The position numbers were made by a program, and so were the translations under genes. Under the pieces are notes generated by a model that saw only the letters and a program-made list of their open reading frames with translations, was not told the origin of the DNA and did not search any database. A stretch of DNA of 27,349 nt from Erythrobacter sp. (GTDB taxonomy: Bacteria; Pseudomonadota; Alphaproteobacteria; Sphingomonadales; Sphingomonadaceae): contig NZOF01000135.1 of assembly GCA_002695185.1 (NCBI GenBank), positions 1 through 27,349 on the forward strand, written 5' to 3'. Below are positions 7,216 to 15,931 of this stretch, piece after piece; the stretch's first letter is position 1; each line of letters begins with the position of its first letter.

Positions 7216-8463
7216 TTGGTTTCGAGCAATTCACGACAGCGCCAGCCGGGTATTCCCCAGGGAATAACCGTGATCTTGGCCGGTTTTCTTCCGGTCCTCG
7301 CTATCGTTTCCATGTTTCCGGCCGTCGGGGCCATGATCGGGCATTTCGCTCCGACAGACCCCAATGCGGCCACGAAGGTGCCGTCGATGGTCACGGCACC
7401 GGGCCTTGCGATCGCGGTCACAGCCCTCTTCATGGGCCTGCTTGTTGACCGTTACGGAAGGCGCAAGCTGCTCGTCGTCTCCACATTCTCCTACGGGATC
7501 ATCGGGGTCATCCCGTTCTTCCTGGAAAATCTCGACGTGATCTACGCATCGCGCCTGCTGCTAGGCTTCAGCGAGGCGGCGATCCTGACCACGGTGAACA
7601 CGTTGATTGCCGACTACTGGGCCGAAGACGGCAGGCGCCGCTGGCTCACACTGCAAGGCATGATCGGGCCTGCATTTTCTTCCATCATGATCTTCTTTGC
7701 CGGGACGCTGACCGCGTGGCGCTGGAACGGCATCTTCCTGCTGTACCTGCTCGCCATTCCCATCGCGATTTCGATGTGGCGCTACATGTACGAACCGGAA
7801 AGCGATGCCACGGTCCGCCGAAACCTTGGAATGGATGAAGATGGTCCGACCGCGGGCTTCCCCTGGAAGATCATGATCGACATTGCGGTCCTGACGCTCT
7901 TCAGCTCGGCAATCTATTACGTCTTCATCGTCAATGGCTCGGTCGTGTGGGAAGAACTCGGAATCGCGGATCCCGAGAGCATCGGCCAAATTACCGCGCT
8001 TCCCAGCCTCTTCATTCTGGCCGGTGCCGGGCTGTTCTGGTTGCTGGGTCGCAAGGGTTGCAGCTTCCGTATCCAGGTCGCCACCTTCCTCACTCTCCTC
8101 GGGGCCGGGATCGCGATGATGGGGCTTACGTCCAACTGGCAAGGCATGGTTGCCGGCATGGCGGTGCAGCAGACAGGCGCTGGCATGGCCATTCTCACGC
8201 TGATCGCGTGGGCACAGAGCCGCCTGCCCTATGCTCATCGGGGGCGCGGAATGGGGGTTTGGACTGCAACCTTCTTCTTTGGACAATTCACGTCGCCGCT
8301 GATCGTCAGCGCCTTGCGCGGTGAGCTCGGCTCGATGCAGGCCGCCTTCCTGACGATGGGGCTGGCCTCCATTGCCGGCGCTGTCGTTTTCTTCCTGACA
8401 CTGGGTCGCCAAAGCGTGCCAGCGGAAGATCATCCGGTGGATGCTGTGATGGAAAAGAGTTAA
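7216..8463 (+). CDS. MFS transporter (12 TM), candidate glycoside or aromatic uptake system
   Basis: 415 residues with the hydrophobicity of a 12-helix major facilitator. Motif A is MGLLVDRYGRRKLLV at about 73-87. A long loop rich in charged residues follows helix 6 (about 195-215), the usual central cytoplasmic loop. The start is TTG at 7216 because AAAGGGAGAGG lies 5-8 bases upstream and no in-frame ATG or GTG is nearby. It is one of only two complete rightward genes in the window, divergent from the DHA2 gene, and ends at a strong terminator. Within a catabolic island, inner-membrane uptake of the glycoside or its aglycone is the natural guess. Nothing in the sequence fixes substrate or direction. 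Confidence 0.85.
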   Translation: MVSSNSRQRQPGIPQGITVILAGFLPVLAIVSMFPAVGAMIGHFAPTDPNAATKVPSMVTAPGLAIAVTALFMGLLVDRYGRRKLLVVSTFSYGIIGVIPFFLENLDVIYASRLLLGFSEAAILTTVNTLIADYWAEDGRRRWLTLQGMIGPAFSSIMIFFAGTLTAWRWNGIFLLYLLAIPIAISMWRYMYEPESDATVRRNLGMDEDGPTAGFPWKIMIDIAVLTLFSSAIYYVFIVNGSVVWEELGIADPESIGQITALPSLFILAGAGLFWLLGRKGCSFRIQVATFLTLLGAGIAMMGLTSNWQGMVAGMAVQQTGAGMAILTLIAWAQSRLPYAHRGRGMGVWTATFFFGQFTSPLIVSALRGELGSMQAAFLTMGLASIAGAVVFFLTLGRQSVPAEDHPVDAVMEKS

Positions 8464-8495
8464 GTGCCCTGAAGGCAGCTGGACTGTAGACAAGC

Positions 8496-8532
8496 AAAAG
8501 GGGCGCCGGGTTTTTAGCCCGGCGCCCCTTTT
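8496..8532. terminator. Strong bidirectional Rho-independent terminator
   Basis: A perfect 15-bp stem (8496-8510 with 8518-8532) encloses the 7-base loop TTTTTAG. The outer stem is AAAA/TTTT and the inner core is GGGGCGCCGGG, so both strands end in a T-run after a GC-rich hairpin. It lies between the convergent MFS gene (ends 8463) and GMC gene (ends 8545) and should stop transcription from both sides. Confidence 0.92.
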
Positions 8533-8544
8533 CGTATCCAGAGA

Positions 8545-10236
8545 TCAGATTGCGCCTGTGCGCAGTAACTCGACCGCGTGGTTGGCGGCGCGTGCCGTCA
8601 ACGCCATGTAGGTCAGTGACGGGTTCTGGCAGGCCGACGAGCTCATCTGCGCACCGTCCGTCACGAACAGGTTGGGGATATCGTGCGCCTGGCTCCAGCG
8701 GTTGAGCACGCTTGTCTTGGGATCCCATCCCATCCGCGCACCGCCCATCTCGTGGATTGCGCTGCCGCCAGGCCCAGGCCTGTCGAACCCCATCAATACC
8801 TTGCCACCCGCATGAGACAGCATCTCGGCTGCATCGGCCTTCGCCTGCGCAAGCGCAGCCTGCTCCTCCGCCCCGAATGCGAAATCGATGCTGAGTTGCG
8901 GAATGCCCAGCGGATCGGTCTTGCTTCGGTCGAGCGTCAATCGGTTGCTCGCGCGGGGCACGCAATCGGCGAAGGCGACCAGCACCACGCGCCACGGGCC
9001 CGGCGGCTGCAGCGAATCCTTGTATTCGGCGCCCACGCCCGCTTCGCGCTTACCGCGCGTCCAGCCGGATTGCAGCGCCCCGCCCTGATAGGAATAGCCG
9101 CGGGTGTGCCCCGCCCCGTCCATCTCGTCCATGTTGCGATAGCGGGGAATCACGACGCCCGTCGGCCTGTTGCCGTATGACGTCACGTCCTCGAAGCCCG
9201 GCATGATCGCCATCGCCGAGAGTGTGGACGGGTGGTCCATGATATGCGTGCCCAGCACACCGCTCGAGTTCGCGAGGCCGTTCGGCATCGCTTCGCTGGC
9301 GGAGTTGAGCATCAGGTGCACGGAGTTGAAGCTGCCGGCATTCAGGAACACCATTCTGGCGGTGGCTTTCGTGCGGGTGCCATCCTTGCGGTCGATCCAG
9401 CGAACGCCGGTCACCCGTCCGCTTGCGCTGTCGTAGTCGACCTTTTCCACCACCGCGTCGGTAACCAGCGTGAGATTGCCGGTCGCTTGCGCGGCCGGGA
9501 GCGTGCTCGACTGAGTGGAGAAATACGCGCCGTAGGAACAGCCGCGCGCGCAGATCGAGCGCGCCTGGCACTGGCCGCGCCCGAGATGTGGCTGCGTGAG
9601 ATTGGCGGTCCGACCCACCGTCAGAACGCGTTCCGGCCACTTGCCGAGAATACGTTCGCGCGTGGCCTGCTCGACGGCGTTCAGCGGCCAGGGCGGCAGG
9701 AACCGCCCGTCCGGCAATTGCGCCAGACCCTCGGCTGCCCCGGCGATCCCGACGAACTCTTCCACCTTGTCGTACCAAGGAGCAATGTCTTCATAACGGA
9801 TCGGCCAGTCTGCACCGTGGCCGTCGCGCTTGTTCGCGCCGAAATCGTAGTCGGACCAGCGATAGCTTTGCCGACCCCACGTCAGCGAGCGGCCGCCGAG
9901 GTTGTAGCTGCGGAACCAGTTGAAATCGGACCCGGGCCCCTTGGCATAGGGATTTTCGGCATCGTTGACGAAATGGCCCTGCGTATACTCGGTAAAATGC
10001 CGATTGAGCATCTGAACCGGATACTCCCGCCGGTAGAGCTCGGCATCGCCCACGCCGCGGAAAGGCATTTCCCACGGCGTTTTCATCTCGGTATCGTAAC
10101 CCGTCTGGTGCGGAATATCGCGTCCGCGTTCCAGCATGAGGACCTTCAGCCCCGCCTCGGTCAGTTCCTTGGCAGCCCAGCCACCCGAAATACCGGAGCC
10201 GACCACGATGGCATCGAATTCTGCTTGCTCTGCCAT
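8545..10236 (-). CDS. GMC-family FAD oxidoreductase, probable glycoside 3-dehydrogenase large subunit
   Basis: 563 residues of the glucose-methanol-choline superfamily, of the gluconate-2-dehydrogenase / pyranose-oxidase-like type. The N-terminal dinucleotide fold is VVGSGISGGWAA (GxGxxG at 13-18). The C-terminal active-site pair is H495 in SAIHEMGGARMG and N538 in SACQNPSLTY. The start is ATG at 10236, one base after the stop of the subunit-3-like gene; a longer frame to 10302 lies inside that gene. It has no signal peptide, so it probably leaves the cytoplasm folded with its Tat-tagged partner. In glucoside 3-dehydrogenases this pair oxidises the C3 hydroxyl of a glucosyl unit; related FAD enzymes (CarA type) do so on C-glycosides. 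Activity on a C-glycoside here is inference from neighbours. Confidence 0.87.
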   Translation of the reverse strand: MAEQAEFDAIVVGSGISGGWAAKELTEAGLKVLMLERGRDIPHQTGYDTEMKTPWEMPFRGVGDAELYRREYPVQMLNRHFTEYTQGHFVNDAENPYAKGPGSDFNWFRSYNLGGRSLTWGRQSYRWSDYDFGANKRDGHGADWPIRYEDIAPWYDKVEEFVGIAGAAEGLAQLPDGRFLPPWPLNAVEQATRERILGKWPERVLTVGRTANLTQPHLGRGQCQARSICARGCSYGAYFSTQSSTLPAAQATGNLTLVTDAVVEKVDYDSASGRVTGVRWIDRKDGTRTKATARMVFLNAGSFNSVHLMLNSASEAMPNGLANSSGVLGTHIMDHPSTLSAMAIMPGFEDVTSYGNRPTGVVIPRYRNMDEMDGAGHTRGYSYQGGALQSGWTRGKREAGVGAEYKDSLQPPGPWRVVLVAFADCVPRASNRLTLDRSKTDPLGIPQLSIDFAFGAEEQAALAQAKADAAEMLSHAGGKVLMGFDRPGPGGSAIHEMGGARMGWDPKTSVLNRWSQAHDIPNLFVTDGAQMSSSACQNPSLTYMALTARAANHAVELLRTGAI

Positions 10237-10237
10237 G

Positions 10238-10879
10238 TCACCCAAACTCCACTGCGGTCCAGTCGCTGGACCATGCGCGGCTTCCTGGCTCCAGCGGAAC
10301 AACGGGATCGAAGCGCCCCGGTACCAGCTCGAACCGCAACTCTTCCGACCCGCCGACCTGCGAAGTGTAGTACCCCGTCAGGATCAGTGCCTTGAGCTTA
10401 CGCCACGGATGGGCATCGTTCCCCTCGGCGAAGGCTTCCTCGTCCAGCCTGCCGACAAGCGTCGTCTGTTCGGCCGCATCGCACCGGACGAAATCGCCGT
10501 TCGCGGCCCGATCGAGGGTATTTTCCAGCCAGTCGGCGTAGCGCAGGGTACCGTCGCGCCTCTGATATTCGGGAAACGCCCACGGCATCTCCGAAGAACC
10601 GGCCGGTTCGCGCGTGCCGTCGAGACCATGCGCGAGCGCGAGAATTACAAAATCGCCGACGCCCACATCGCCCGCACCGGGCGTATCCGTCGCGGGCAGC
10701 ACTGCCTGGCTCACCTGGCGCATCATGAGGCGCTGTCGATCGGTCGGCGCGTCATCTTCGTCCGTATCGAAGAGCGATACCCCGGCAACCGGTATCCCGA
10801 TGGCGAGCGTGAACAATGTCGCGCCGGCAAGAAAATCGCGGCGCTGCCAGCCGCCCGACGGTGTGTTTTGCTTAGCCAA
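10238..10879 (-). CDS. Gluconate 2-dehydrogenase subunit 3-like protein with Tat signal
   Basis: 213 residues starting with a twin-arginine signal: QRRDFLAG at about 12-19, followed by a hydrophobic stretch to about 36. The rest resembles the small (subunit 3) partner of membrane-linked GMC dehydrogenases: LMMRQVSQAVLPATDTPGA near 52-70, a DWLE helix in the middle, and a C-terminal GYYTSQVGG segment typical of the family. These subunits carry the flavoprotein through the Tat system and help hold the complex at the membrane. The start is TTG at 10879-10877, overlapping the previous gene by eight bases. An in-frame stop lies 21 bases upstream with no ATG or GTG between, so TTG is the only start that keeps the Tat motif. 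No cytochrome subunit is encoded nearby. Confidence 0.85.
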   Translation of the reverse strand: MAKQNTPSGGWQRRDFLAGATLFTLAIGIPVAGVSLFDTDEDDAPTDRQRLMMRQVSQAVLPATDTPGAGDVGVGDFVILALAHGLDGTREPAGSSEMPWAFPEYQRRDGTLRYADWLENTLDRAANGDFVRCDAAEQTTLVGRLDEEAFAEGNDAHPWRKLKALILTGYYTSQVGGSEELRFELVPGRFDPVVPLEPGSRAWSSDWTAVEFG

Positions 10880-11927
10880 TGCCCATGATCCGCTTGTTCA
10901 GCTCCCGGTCCGCGCCGCCGGCAGCAAAGTCGTCGAAAGCATGCTCCGTCACGCGGATGATATGATCGCGAATGAAGGGCGCGCCTTCAGCTGCGCCCTG
11001 TTCGGGATGCTTCAGCGCGCATTCCCATTCCAGCACCGCCCATCCATCGAAATCGTTGGCCGCCATCTTGGAGAAGATGCCGCCGAAATCGACTTGCCCA
11101 TCGCCCAGAGAGCGAAACCGTCCCGCGCGGTCCACCCAGCTCTGGTACCCGCCGTAAACACCTTGCCGCCCGGTGGGATTGAATTCCGCATCCTTCACAT
11201 GGAAGCATCGGATACGGTCGCGGTAGATATCGATGAAGTCGAGATAGTCGAGCTGCTGCAGCACGAAATGGCTCGGATCGTAGAGAATGTTCGCGCGCGG
11301 ATGATTGCCGACCCGCTCGAGGAACATCTCGAAGGTTACGCCATCGTGCAGGTCTTCGCCCGGGTGGATTTCATAGGCCGCATCCACGCCGTTTTCGTCG
11401 AAATAATCGAGGATCGGTTTCCAGCGGCGTGCCAGCTCGTCGAAGGCATCCTCCACCAGCCCGGCAGGCCTCTGCGGCCAGGGATAGAAATATGGCCAAG
11501 CAAGCGCGCCCGAGAATGTCGCGTGCCGGTCCAGCCCCAGGCGACGGCTGGCGGTGGCGGCGGCCTTGACCTGCTGGACGGCCCATTCCTGTCGCGCCTT
11601 CGGATTTCCGCGCACGTGTTCGGCCGCGAACCCGTCGAAGGCGGCATCATATGCGGGATGAACAGCCACGAGCTGTCCCTGGAGATGCGTGGACAGCTCG
11701 GTGATCGAAAGGCCGTGACTTTCGACGATGCCCTTGATTTCGTCGCAATAATCCTGGCTGTCGGCGGCCTTTTCGAGGTCGAAGAGCCGGGCGTCCCAGC
11801 TGGGTATCTGGATACCCTTGTACCCTAAGCCCGACACCCATTCGCAAATAGCGTCAAGCGAATTGAACGGTGCTTCATCGCCTGCAAACTGGGCGAGAAA
11901 GATCGCTGGGCCCTTCAGGGTTCTCAT
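10872..11927 (-). CDS. Sugar phosphate isomerase/epimerase family TIM-barrel protein
   Basis: 351 residues of the xylose-isomerase-like TIM-barrel (AP endonuclease 2) superfamily. The expected divalent-metal ligands are in order: E186 in YEIHPGED, D217 in ILYDPSHF, H243 in CFHVKDAEF and E300 in VLEWECAL. Members near Gfo/Idh/MocA and GMC dehydrogenases often epimerise, isomerise or eliminate 3-keto-sugars. The ATG at 11927 was chosen because it overlaps the upstream stop as ATGA and gives the usual start MRTLKGPAIFLAQF; a longer frame lies inside the Gfo gene. Compared with the second TIM barrel at 15932-16942 it is divergent and has no small partner beside it, so it is more likely a sugar-salvage enzyme than a deglycosidase. 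This distinction is inferred. Confidence 0.87.
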   Translation of the reverse strand: MRTLKGPAIFLAQFAGDEAPFNSLDAICEWVSGLGYKGIQIPSWDARLFDLEKAADSQDYCDEIKGIVESHGLSITELSTHLQGQLVAVHPAYDAAFDGFAAEHVRGNPKARQEWAVQQVKAAATASRRLGLDRHATFSGALAWPYFYPWPQRPAGLVEDAFDELARRWKPILDYFDENGVDAAYEIHPGEDLHDGVTFEMFLERVGNHPRANILYDPSHFVLQQLDYLDFIDIYRDRIRCFHVKDAEFNPTGRQGVYGGYQSWVDRAGRFRSLGDGQVDFGGIFSKMAANDFDGWAVLEWECALKHPEQGAAEGAPFIRDHIIRVTEHAFDDFAAGGADRELNKRIMGIG

Positions 11928-13057
11928 GCGGAAGTCCTTTCGTTGCGAGGCAGGTCGGTCCATCCCGCCCCGGCGGCGTTGGCTCTGACACACGTGTCGA
12001 TAAACAGCATGGAGCGCATTCCCTCCTCCAGTCCCGGCAGCATCGGGGCATCTTCTCCGCGCAGCGCCGCTGCGAAATCGCGGTAGATATTCGCGAATGC
12101 CTCCAGGTAGCCTTCTGGATGGCCACCGGGCGTGCGGGTGCGCGATTGCGCCGCATTACTTAGCGAAGCATCGCCCGCGCGAAGCAGCTGCGTGGTCCCG
12201 TCAATCTTGTGCCAGGTGACCGTATTGGGTGTTTCCTGCTGCCACACCATGCCGCCATCCTCGCCGTAGACGCGAATGCGCAGGCCGTTGAGTTCGCCGA
12301 CCTCGATCTGACTGGCCAACAACACGCCGCGCATGCCGTTTTCAAAGCGCAGGAGGACCGTGCAGTCGTCATCGAGAGCCCGGCCCGGCACCACTGCCGC
12401 GAGATCGGGCAGCACTTCGGACACACGCTGTCCGGTCACGAACTCGGCAAGATTGAAGGCATGCACGCCGATATCGCCGATGCAGCCGCCCGCGCCCGCC
12501 CTCTCCGGGTCGAGGCGCCATTCCGCCTGCTTGCCCTCGGCCTCGCGCGCCAGCCACCCTTGCGGATATTCGACCACGACCTTGCGCAGCGTGCCGATTG
12601 CACCCGACGCGATCCGCTCGCGCATTTCGCGCACCAGGGGATAGCCGGTGTAAGTGAAGGTCAGCCCGTATAGCAGGCCTGCACCTTCTACGACCGCCGC
12701 AAGCTCTTCGGCCTCGGCCAGCGTCGCGGTCATCGGTTTGTCGCTCATGACCGGGAAGCCCGCATCCAGCGCAGCGCGCGCCGATGGAAGGTGGTTATGG
12801 TTGGGCGTTACGACCGCCACGAAGTCCATGCCGTCGTCGCGATCCCGCTCCGCTGACAGCATCGTTTCCAGATCGGGATAGCCGCGCTGCGGATCGATGT
12901 TGTAATCCAGTGCAGCTTTTCGGCTCCGGTCGGCGTCGGAGGAAAATACGCCGGCGACGAGTTCGATCTCGCGGTCCATTTCGGCTGCAATGCGGTGAAC
13001 GGGGCCGATGAATGCGCCCGGCCCGCCGCCGATCATGCCCATGCGAAGGCGACCCAC
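11924..13057 (-). CDS. Gfo/Idh/MocA family NAD(P)-dependent oxidoreductase
   Basis: 377 residues. An N-terminal Rossmann domain (GMIGGGPGAFIGPVHR near 7-22) is followed by the conserved lysine motif in DKP form (106-108, usually EKP) and a C-terminal catalytic patch GGCIGDIGVHAFN with D195 and H199. Family members oxidise or reduce sugar hydroxyls with NAD(P); related enzymes interconvert glycosides and 3-keto-glycosides, as DgpA does for puerarin. The start chosen is GTG at 13057, because GGAGAG lies seven bases upstream and the predicted transcription start is near 13082. ATG at 13075 and TTG at 13087 are in frame but lack a ribosome-binding site. It heads a tightly packed operon ending at 8545. 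It may be a second 3-oxidase or recycle the released 3-keto-sugar. Confidence 0.87.
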   Translation of the reverse strand: MGRLRMGMIGGGPGAFIGPVHRIAAEMDREIELVAGVFSSDADRSRKAALDYNIDPQRGYPDLETMLSAERDRDDGMDFVAVVTPNHNHLPSARAALDAGFPVMSDKPMTATLAEAEELAAVVEGAGLLYGLTFTYTGYPLVREMRERIASGAIGTLRKVVVEYPQGWLAREAEGKQAEWRLDPERAGAGGCIGDIGVHAFNLAEFVTGQRVSEVLPDLAAVVPGRALDDDCTVLLRFENGMRGVLLASQIEVGELNGLRIRVYGEDGGMVWQQETPNTVTWHKIDGTTQLLRAGDASLSNAAQSRTRTPGGHPEGYLEAFANIYRDFAAALRGEDAPMLPGLEEGMRSMLFIDTCVRANAAGAGWTDLPRNERTSA

Positions 13058-13076
13058 GCTCTCTCTCCAGTCCATT

Positions 13077-13117
13077 TTTATAACCAAGGTTCTATTTTAC
13101 GCGAAGGGCGATGGCAA
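13077..13117 (-). promoter_or_regulatory. Promoter with overlapping operator-like element ahead of the Gfo operon
   Basis: On the minus strand TTGCCA (13117-13112) and TAGAAC (13094-13089) are separated by 17 bases. The -10 is embedded in AATAGAACCTTGGTTATAAA (13096-13077), a copy of the recurrent element with a good first arm and degenerate second arm. This gives the Gfo operon its own promoter in the 72-base gap after the GH3 gene. Confidence 0.5.
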
Positions 13118-13129
13118 GCCGGCGATCGG

Positions 13130-15517
13130 TTATAGGCCTGTCGGCAGGCGTCGCGGATCGACCTCCGTTTTAACGATCGTGCTTTGCGCATTGCGCGCAA
13201 TGCGAACGGCGCATGGTCCAGCGGGAACCTGCCAGCCATCGCTGCCCCAGCTCGCGAAGCGGCGCTGGGTCAGGCGGATGGTCGCGCGGCCCGATTCCCC
13301 TGCCGCAAGCGTGATCTTGCAGAAACCAAGGAGCACATTGTCCGGAGCATCGCGATAGACCTGCACGACATCGCTGCCGGTTCGATCACCCGTGTTCTCG
13401 ACATGAACGGAAAGGCCATCATCCTCCAGCCGCACATCGCCCCACGAGAAGGTAGTGTAGCCACTACCCGCTCCGATCGTGTGGCGTGCCAATTTGTCCG
13501 CTGCGATGATGCCGCGATAACCGACGTCGGTGCCCTCGGAGTACGCGAGTTTGCCATCGGCATCGGGCTTCAGGGCGAATGCCGGATAATCGGCTTCCTC
13601 GCGCGCGATCGAAACTGGCATGCGTCCGCCCGGTTCGCGATCTCCCGCCAGCACTGCGGCGATTGCATCGGCAAATCCCTCCCCCGGATACCAGGCCGCA
13701 ATATGCGCTGCTGCCTTGTCTTCCCACGACGCATCGTAGGCATGGCCGACATTGGCGATCACAGCGGTGCGCGGATTGGCGGCGCAGACACGGTCGATCA
13801 GGGCCAGCTGTTCCGCTGCCAGCTGCGTATCGGGCCTGTCCTTGCTTTCCACCGAACTGTCTGACGTTTCGCCGACAAACAGGAATACGGCATCGGCCCT
13901 GGCGGCGGCGTCAGCAGCTTCGCGCAGCAATTCTTCCGCGCTGCCCGGCTCGCGAACTCCGTACCACAGGCCATGCACCCGGGCGGCATCGAAGGGAAAT
14001 TCGATCACGATCTTGACCGTCTGACCGCTCGATAGGGAAAGCGTCGCGATTTCGCTGTCGCCCGATTTGAGCACACCCATCGTGTCGCCGGGCGGCGTTT
14101 CCGTCGTGGCAACGATCTCTTTTCCATCCACGAGCATGCAGGCCTTGCCCGTTGCGCCGAGGTGGAAGCGATGCTCCCCATCCTTGTGTGCGCGGTACAT
14201 GCCTGAGGCGCGGATCGAACCGCCGGAGGCGAAATCCGCCTGATCGTGCATGCCGGTAAACCAGACGAGCGAGTTCGTATCGCGAGTCTCGCGCGTCATC
14301 GGCTCGCCCGAGAAGTCGGACGATGCGAAATATTCGAGGCTCATGCCCGCTGTCGCGCCGTCGCCGATATCCTGTGCCGGTGTGACGGTCATGAACGGAA
14401 GGCGCGGTGCCGGGTCCACCCCCGGCGCGAACAGCACTTCGCATTCCTTCGCGTAGCGCGCCCGGACAGTCTCTTCGGGTGTCGGCAGATCGGGGCGGAC
14501 GGATATCTTGGCAAACGTGCCACCCTGGAAGCACGGGGCAGCGGCATTCGGACCGATGATCGCCACCGTTTTCACTTTGACGGGGTCGAGCGGCAGAAGG
14601 TCGCCTTCGTTCTTCAACAGGACGAAACCTGCGGCTGCCGCTTCCACCAGCAGGTCGTGCGTTGCGGCATCGTTATAGGCGGACGACTTCTCGCCCGTTG
14701 CGCGCTGCGCCAGACCGGCCACCCGCGCCGCCGCATCGTCGACGCGCTCCTGCGATACCTCGCCCGCCTCGACAGCCTCGGCCGCCTTGGGTCCAAGGAA
14801 GCGGAAAGGCCCCGGCATCTCCAGGTCGAGACCGGCATTGAGCGTCGGCGCGGTCGAATGAGTGCCGAACCAGTCGGACATGATCGCGCCGGAATAGCTC
14901 CATTCGCCCTTCACGATATCGGTCAGGACATGGTGCTGTTCAGCGCAGTAATCGCCGTTCACCCGATTATAGGCCGCCAACATACCGGCGCAGCCCGCGT
15001 CGGCCGCAAATTCGAATGGGAGCAGGTAGACCTCGCGCAGTGTGCGCTCGCCCACCTGCACGTCCACGCTATCGCGATCGGTTTCGGAATCGTTGCAGAC
15101 GAGATGCTTTGCGACCGACGCCGTGCCGGTCGATTGCAGACCTTCTATCCAGCAGGCGCCCAGTGTCCCCACGAGAAGCGGATCCTCGGAGAAATACTCG
15201 AATGCCCTGCCCGCCAGTGGGCTGCGCGCGAGGTTGATATTGGGTGCCAGGACGGCATCGACGCCGCGCTCGACCGCTTCCTGACCTACCAGTGCACCTA
15301 TTCGGCGGACGAGATCGCAATCCCAACTCGCCCCCAGCGCCGTGGCGCAAGGGCTGAGCCGGGCAATATCGCGTTCGTCGACCTTGCCGCTGGCAATGCC
15401 CATCGGTCCGTCACTCATGGCGAACGAGACGATGCCCGCATCCGGCAACGCCACGCTCGACCACATCGTCGCGCCTGCGGTGAGAGCGGCGGCGTCTTCC
15501 AGTGTCAGATTGGTCAT
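13130..15517 (-). CDS. Glycoside hydrolase family 3 beta-glucosidase with PA14-like insert
   Basis: 795 residues in the multi-domain GH3 arrangement. The N-terminal barrel carries NINLARSPLAGRAFEYFSED (93-112), AKHLVCNDSETDR (136-148) and the nucleophile D215 in AIMSDWFGTHS. The alpha/beta sandwich follows, interrupted by a PA14-like beta domain at about 390-510 (LEYF, GMYRAHKDGEHRFHLG). The acid/base region is VGETSDSSVESKDRPD, and a C-terminal FnIII-like domain closes the protein. It should remove terminal beta-glucose or a related sugar from a glycoside. No signal peptide is visible, so it acts in the cytoplasm after uptake. ATG at 15517 was chosen because it follows the deglycosidase beta-subunit stop by seven bases; the longer frame to 15754 is inside that gene. 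It may trim O-linked sugar from mixed O-/C-glycosides. Confidence 0.9.
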   Translation of the reverse strand: MTNLTLEDAAALTAGATMWSSVALPDAGIVSFAMSDGPMGIASGKVDERDIARLSPCATALGASWDCDLVRRIGALVGQEAVERGVDAVLAPNINLARSPLAGRAFEYFSEDPLLVGTLGACWIEGLQSTGTASVAKHLVCNDSETDRDSVDVQVGERTLREVYLLPFEFAADAGCAGMLAAYNRVNGDYCAEQHHVLTDIVKGEWSYSGAIMSDWFGTHSTAPTLNAGLDLEMPGPFRFLGPKAAEAVEAGEVSQERVDDAAARVAGLAQRATGEKSSAYNDAATHDLLVEAAAAGFVLLKNEGDLLPLDPVKVKTVAIIGPNAAAPCFQGGTFAKISVRPDLPTPEETVRARYAKECEVLFAPGVDPAPRLPFMTVTPAQDIGDGATAGMSLEYFASSDFSGEPMTRETRDTNSLVWFTGMHDQADFASGGSIRASGMYRAHKDGEHRFHLGATGKACMLVDGKEIVATTETPPGDTMGVLKSGDSEIATLSLSSGQTVKIVIEFPFDAARVHGLWYGVREPGSAEELLREAADAAARADAVFLFVGETSDSSVESKDRPDTQLAAEQLALIDRVCAANPRTAVIANVGHAYDASWEDKAAAHIAAWYPGEGFADAIAAVLAGDREPGGRMPVSIAREEADYPAFALKPDADGKLAYSEGTDVGYRGIIAADKLARHTIGAGSGYTTFSWGDVRLEDDGLSVHVENTGDRTGSDVVQVYRDAPDNVLLGFCKITLAAGESGRATIRLTQRRFASWGSDGWQVPAGPCAVRIARNAQSTIVKTEVDPRRLPTGL

Positions 15518-15524
15518 GGAAATG

Positions 15525-15917
15525 TCAGGCGGCCAGCGCCAGCTCCTTGGCATCCCGCGTGGTGGGCACGAAGGGCAGGTAGGAGACGCGCATGCGGACG
15601 CCGAATTCCACCTTATGATCGCCCAAGCCGAAACCCCCGTCCTGCAGCGCAATGATGGTGGCCTTCTCACCGAAGTTCCAGCGGTCGTCATAGACCGTTT
15701 CCATCTCGTCCAGCGTGTAGGTCTTTCCGCGCACATGGAACCGCACATCAGCACGCGGCACCTGCTCGCCGTCGATTGTGACCTGGATATCCTCGATCAT
15801 CGAAAGGCCAAGGCCGCGATAATATGGCAGTCGGCCCAGAAACTTCGCACCCTTGACCGTGCCCTTCTCTTCGAAATTCTCGAGGCTACCCTCGACGATC
15901 ATCTTATTGTCCATCAT
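15525..15917 (-). CDS. C-glycoside deglycosidase beta subunit (DUF6379-type small protein)
   Basis: 130 residues, beta-rich. It contains GRLPYYRGLGLSMIEDIQV (about 28-46) followed by TIDGEQVP, and later WNFGEKATI and HKVEFGVRMRVSYLP. This layout matches the small subunits that pair with a TIM-barrel subunit in C-glycoside deglycosidases (Dgp, Car and Cgd systems). In those systems the two-subunit enzyme splits the C-C bond of a 3-keto-C-glycoside by an elimination-type reaction. It starts at ATG 15917 (a second ATG follows directly) with AAGGA about nine bases upstream, 14 bases after the alpha-subunit gene. That adjacency, in the order alpha then beta, is the strongest support. Which C-glycoside it serves cannot be read from the sequence. 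Confidence 0.82.
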   Translation of the reverse strand: MMDNKMIVEGSLENFEEKGTVKGAKFLGRLPYYRGLGLSMIEDIQVTIDGEQVPRADVRFHVRGKTYTLDEMETVYDDRWNFGEKATIIALQDGGFGLGDHKVEFGVRMRVSYLPFVPTTRDAKELALAA

Positions 15918-15931
15918 CGTCAGGGTTCCTT

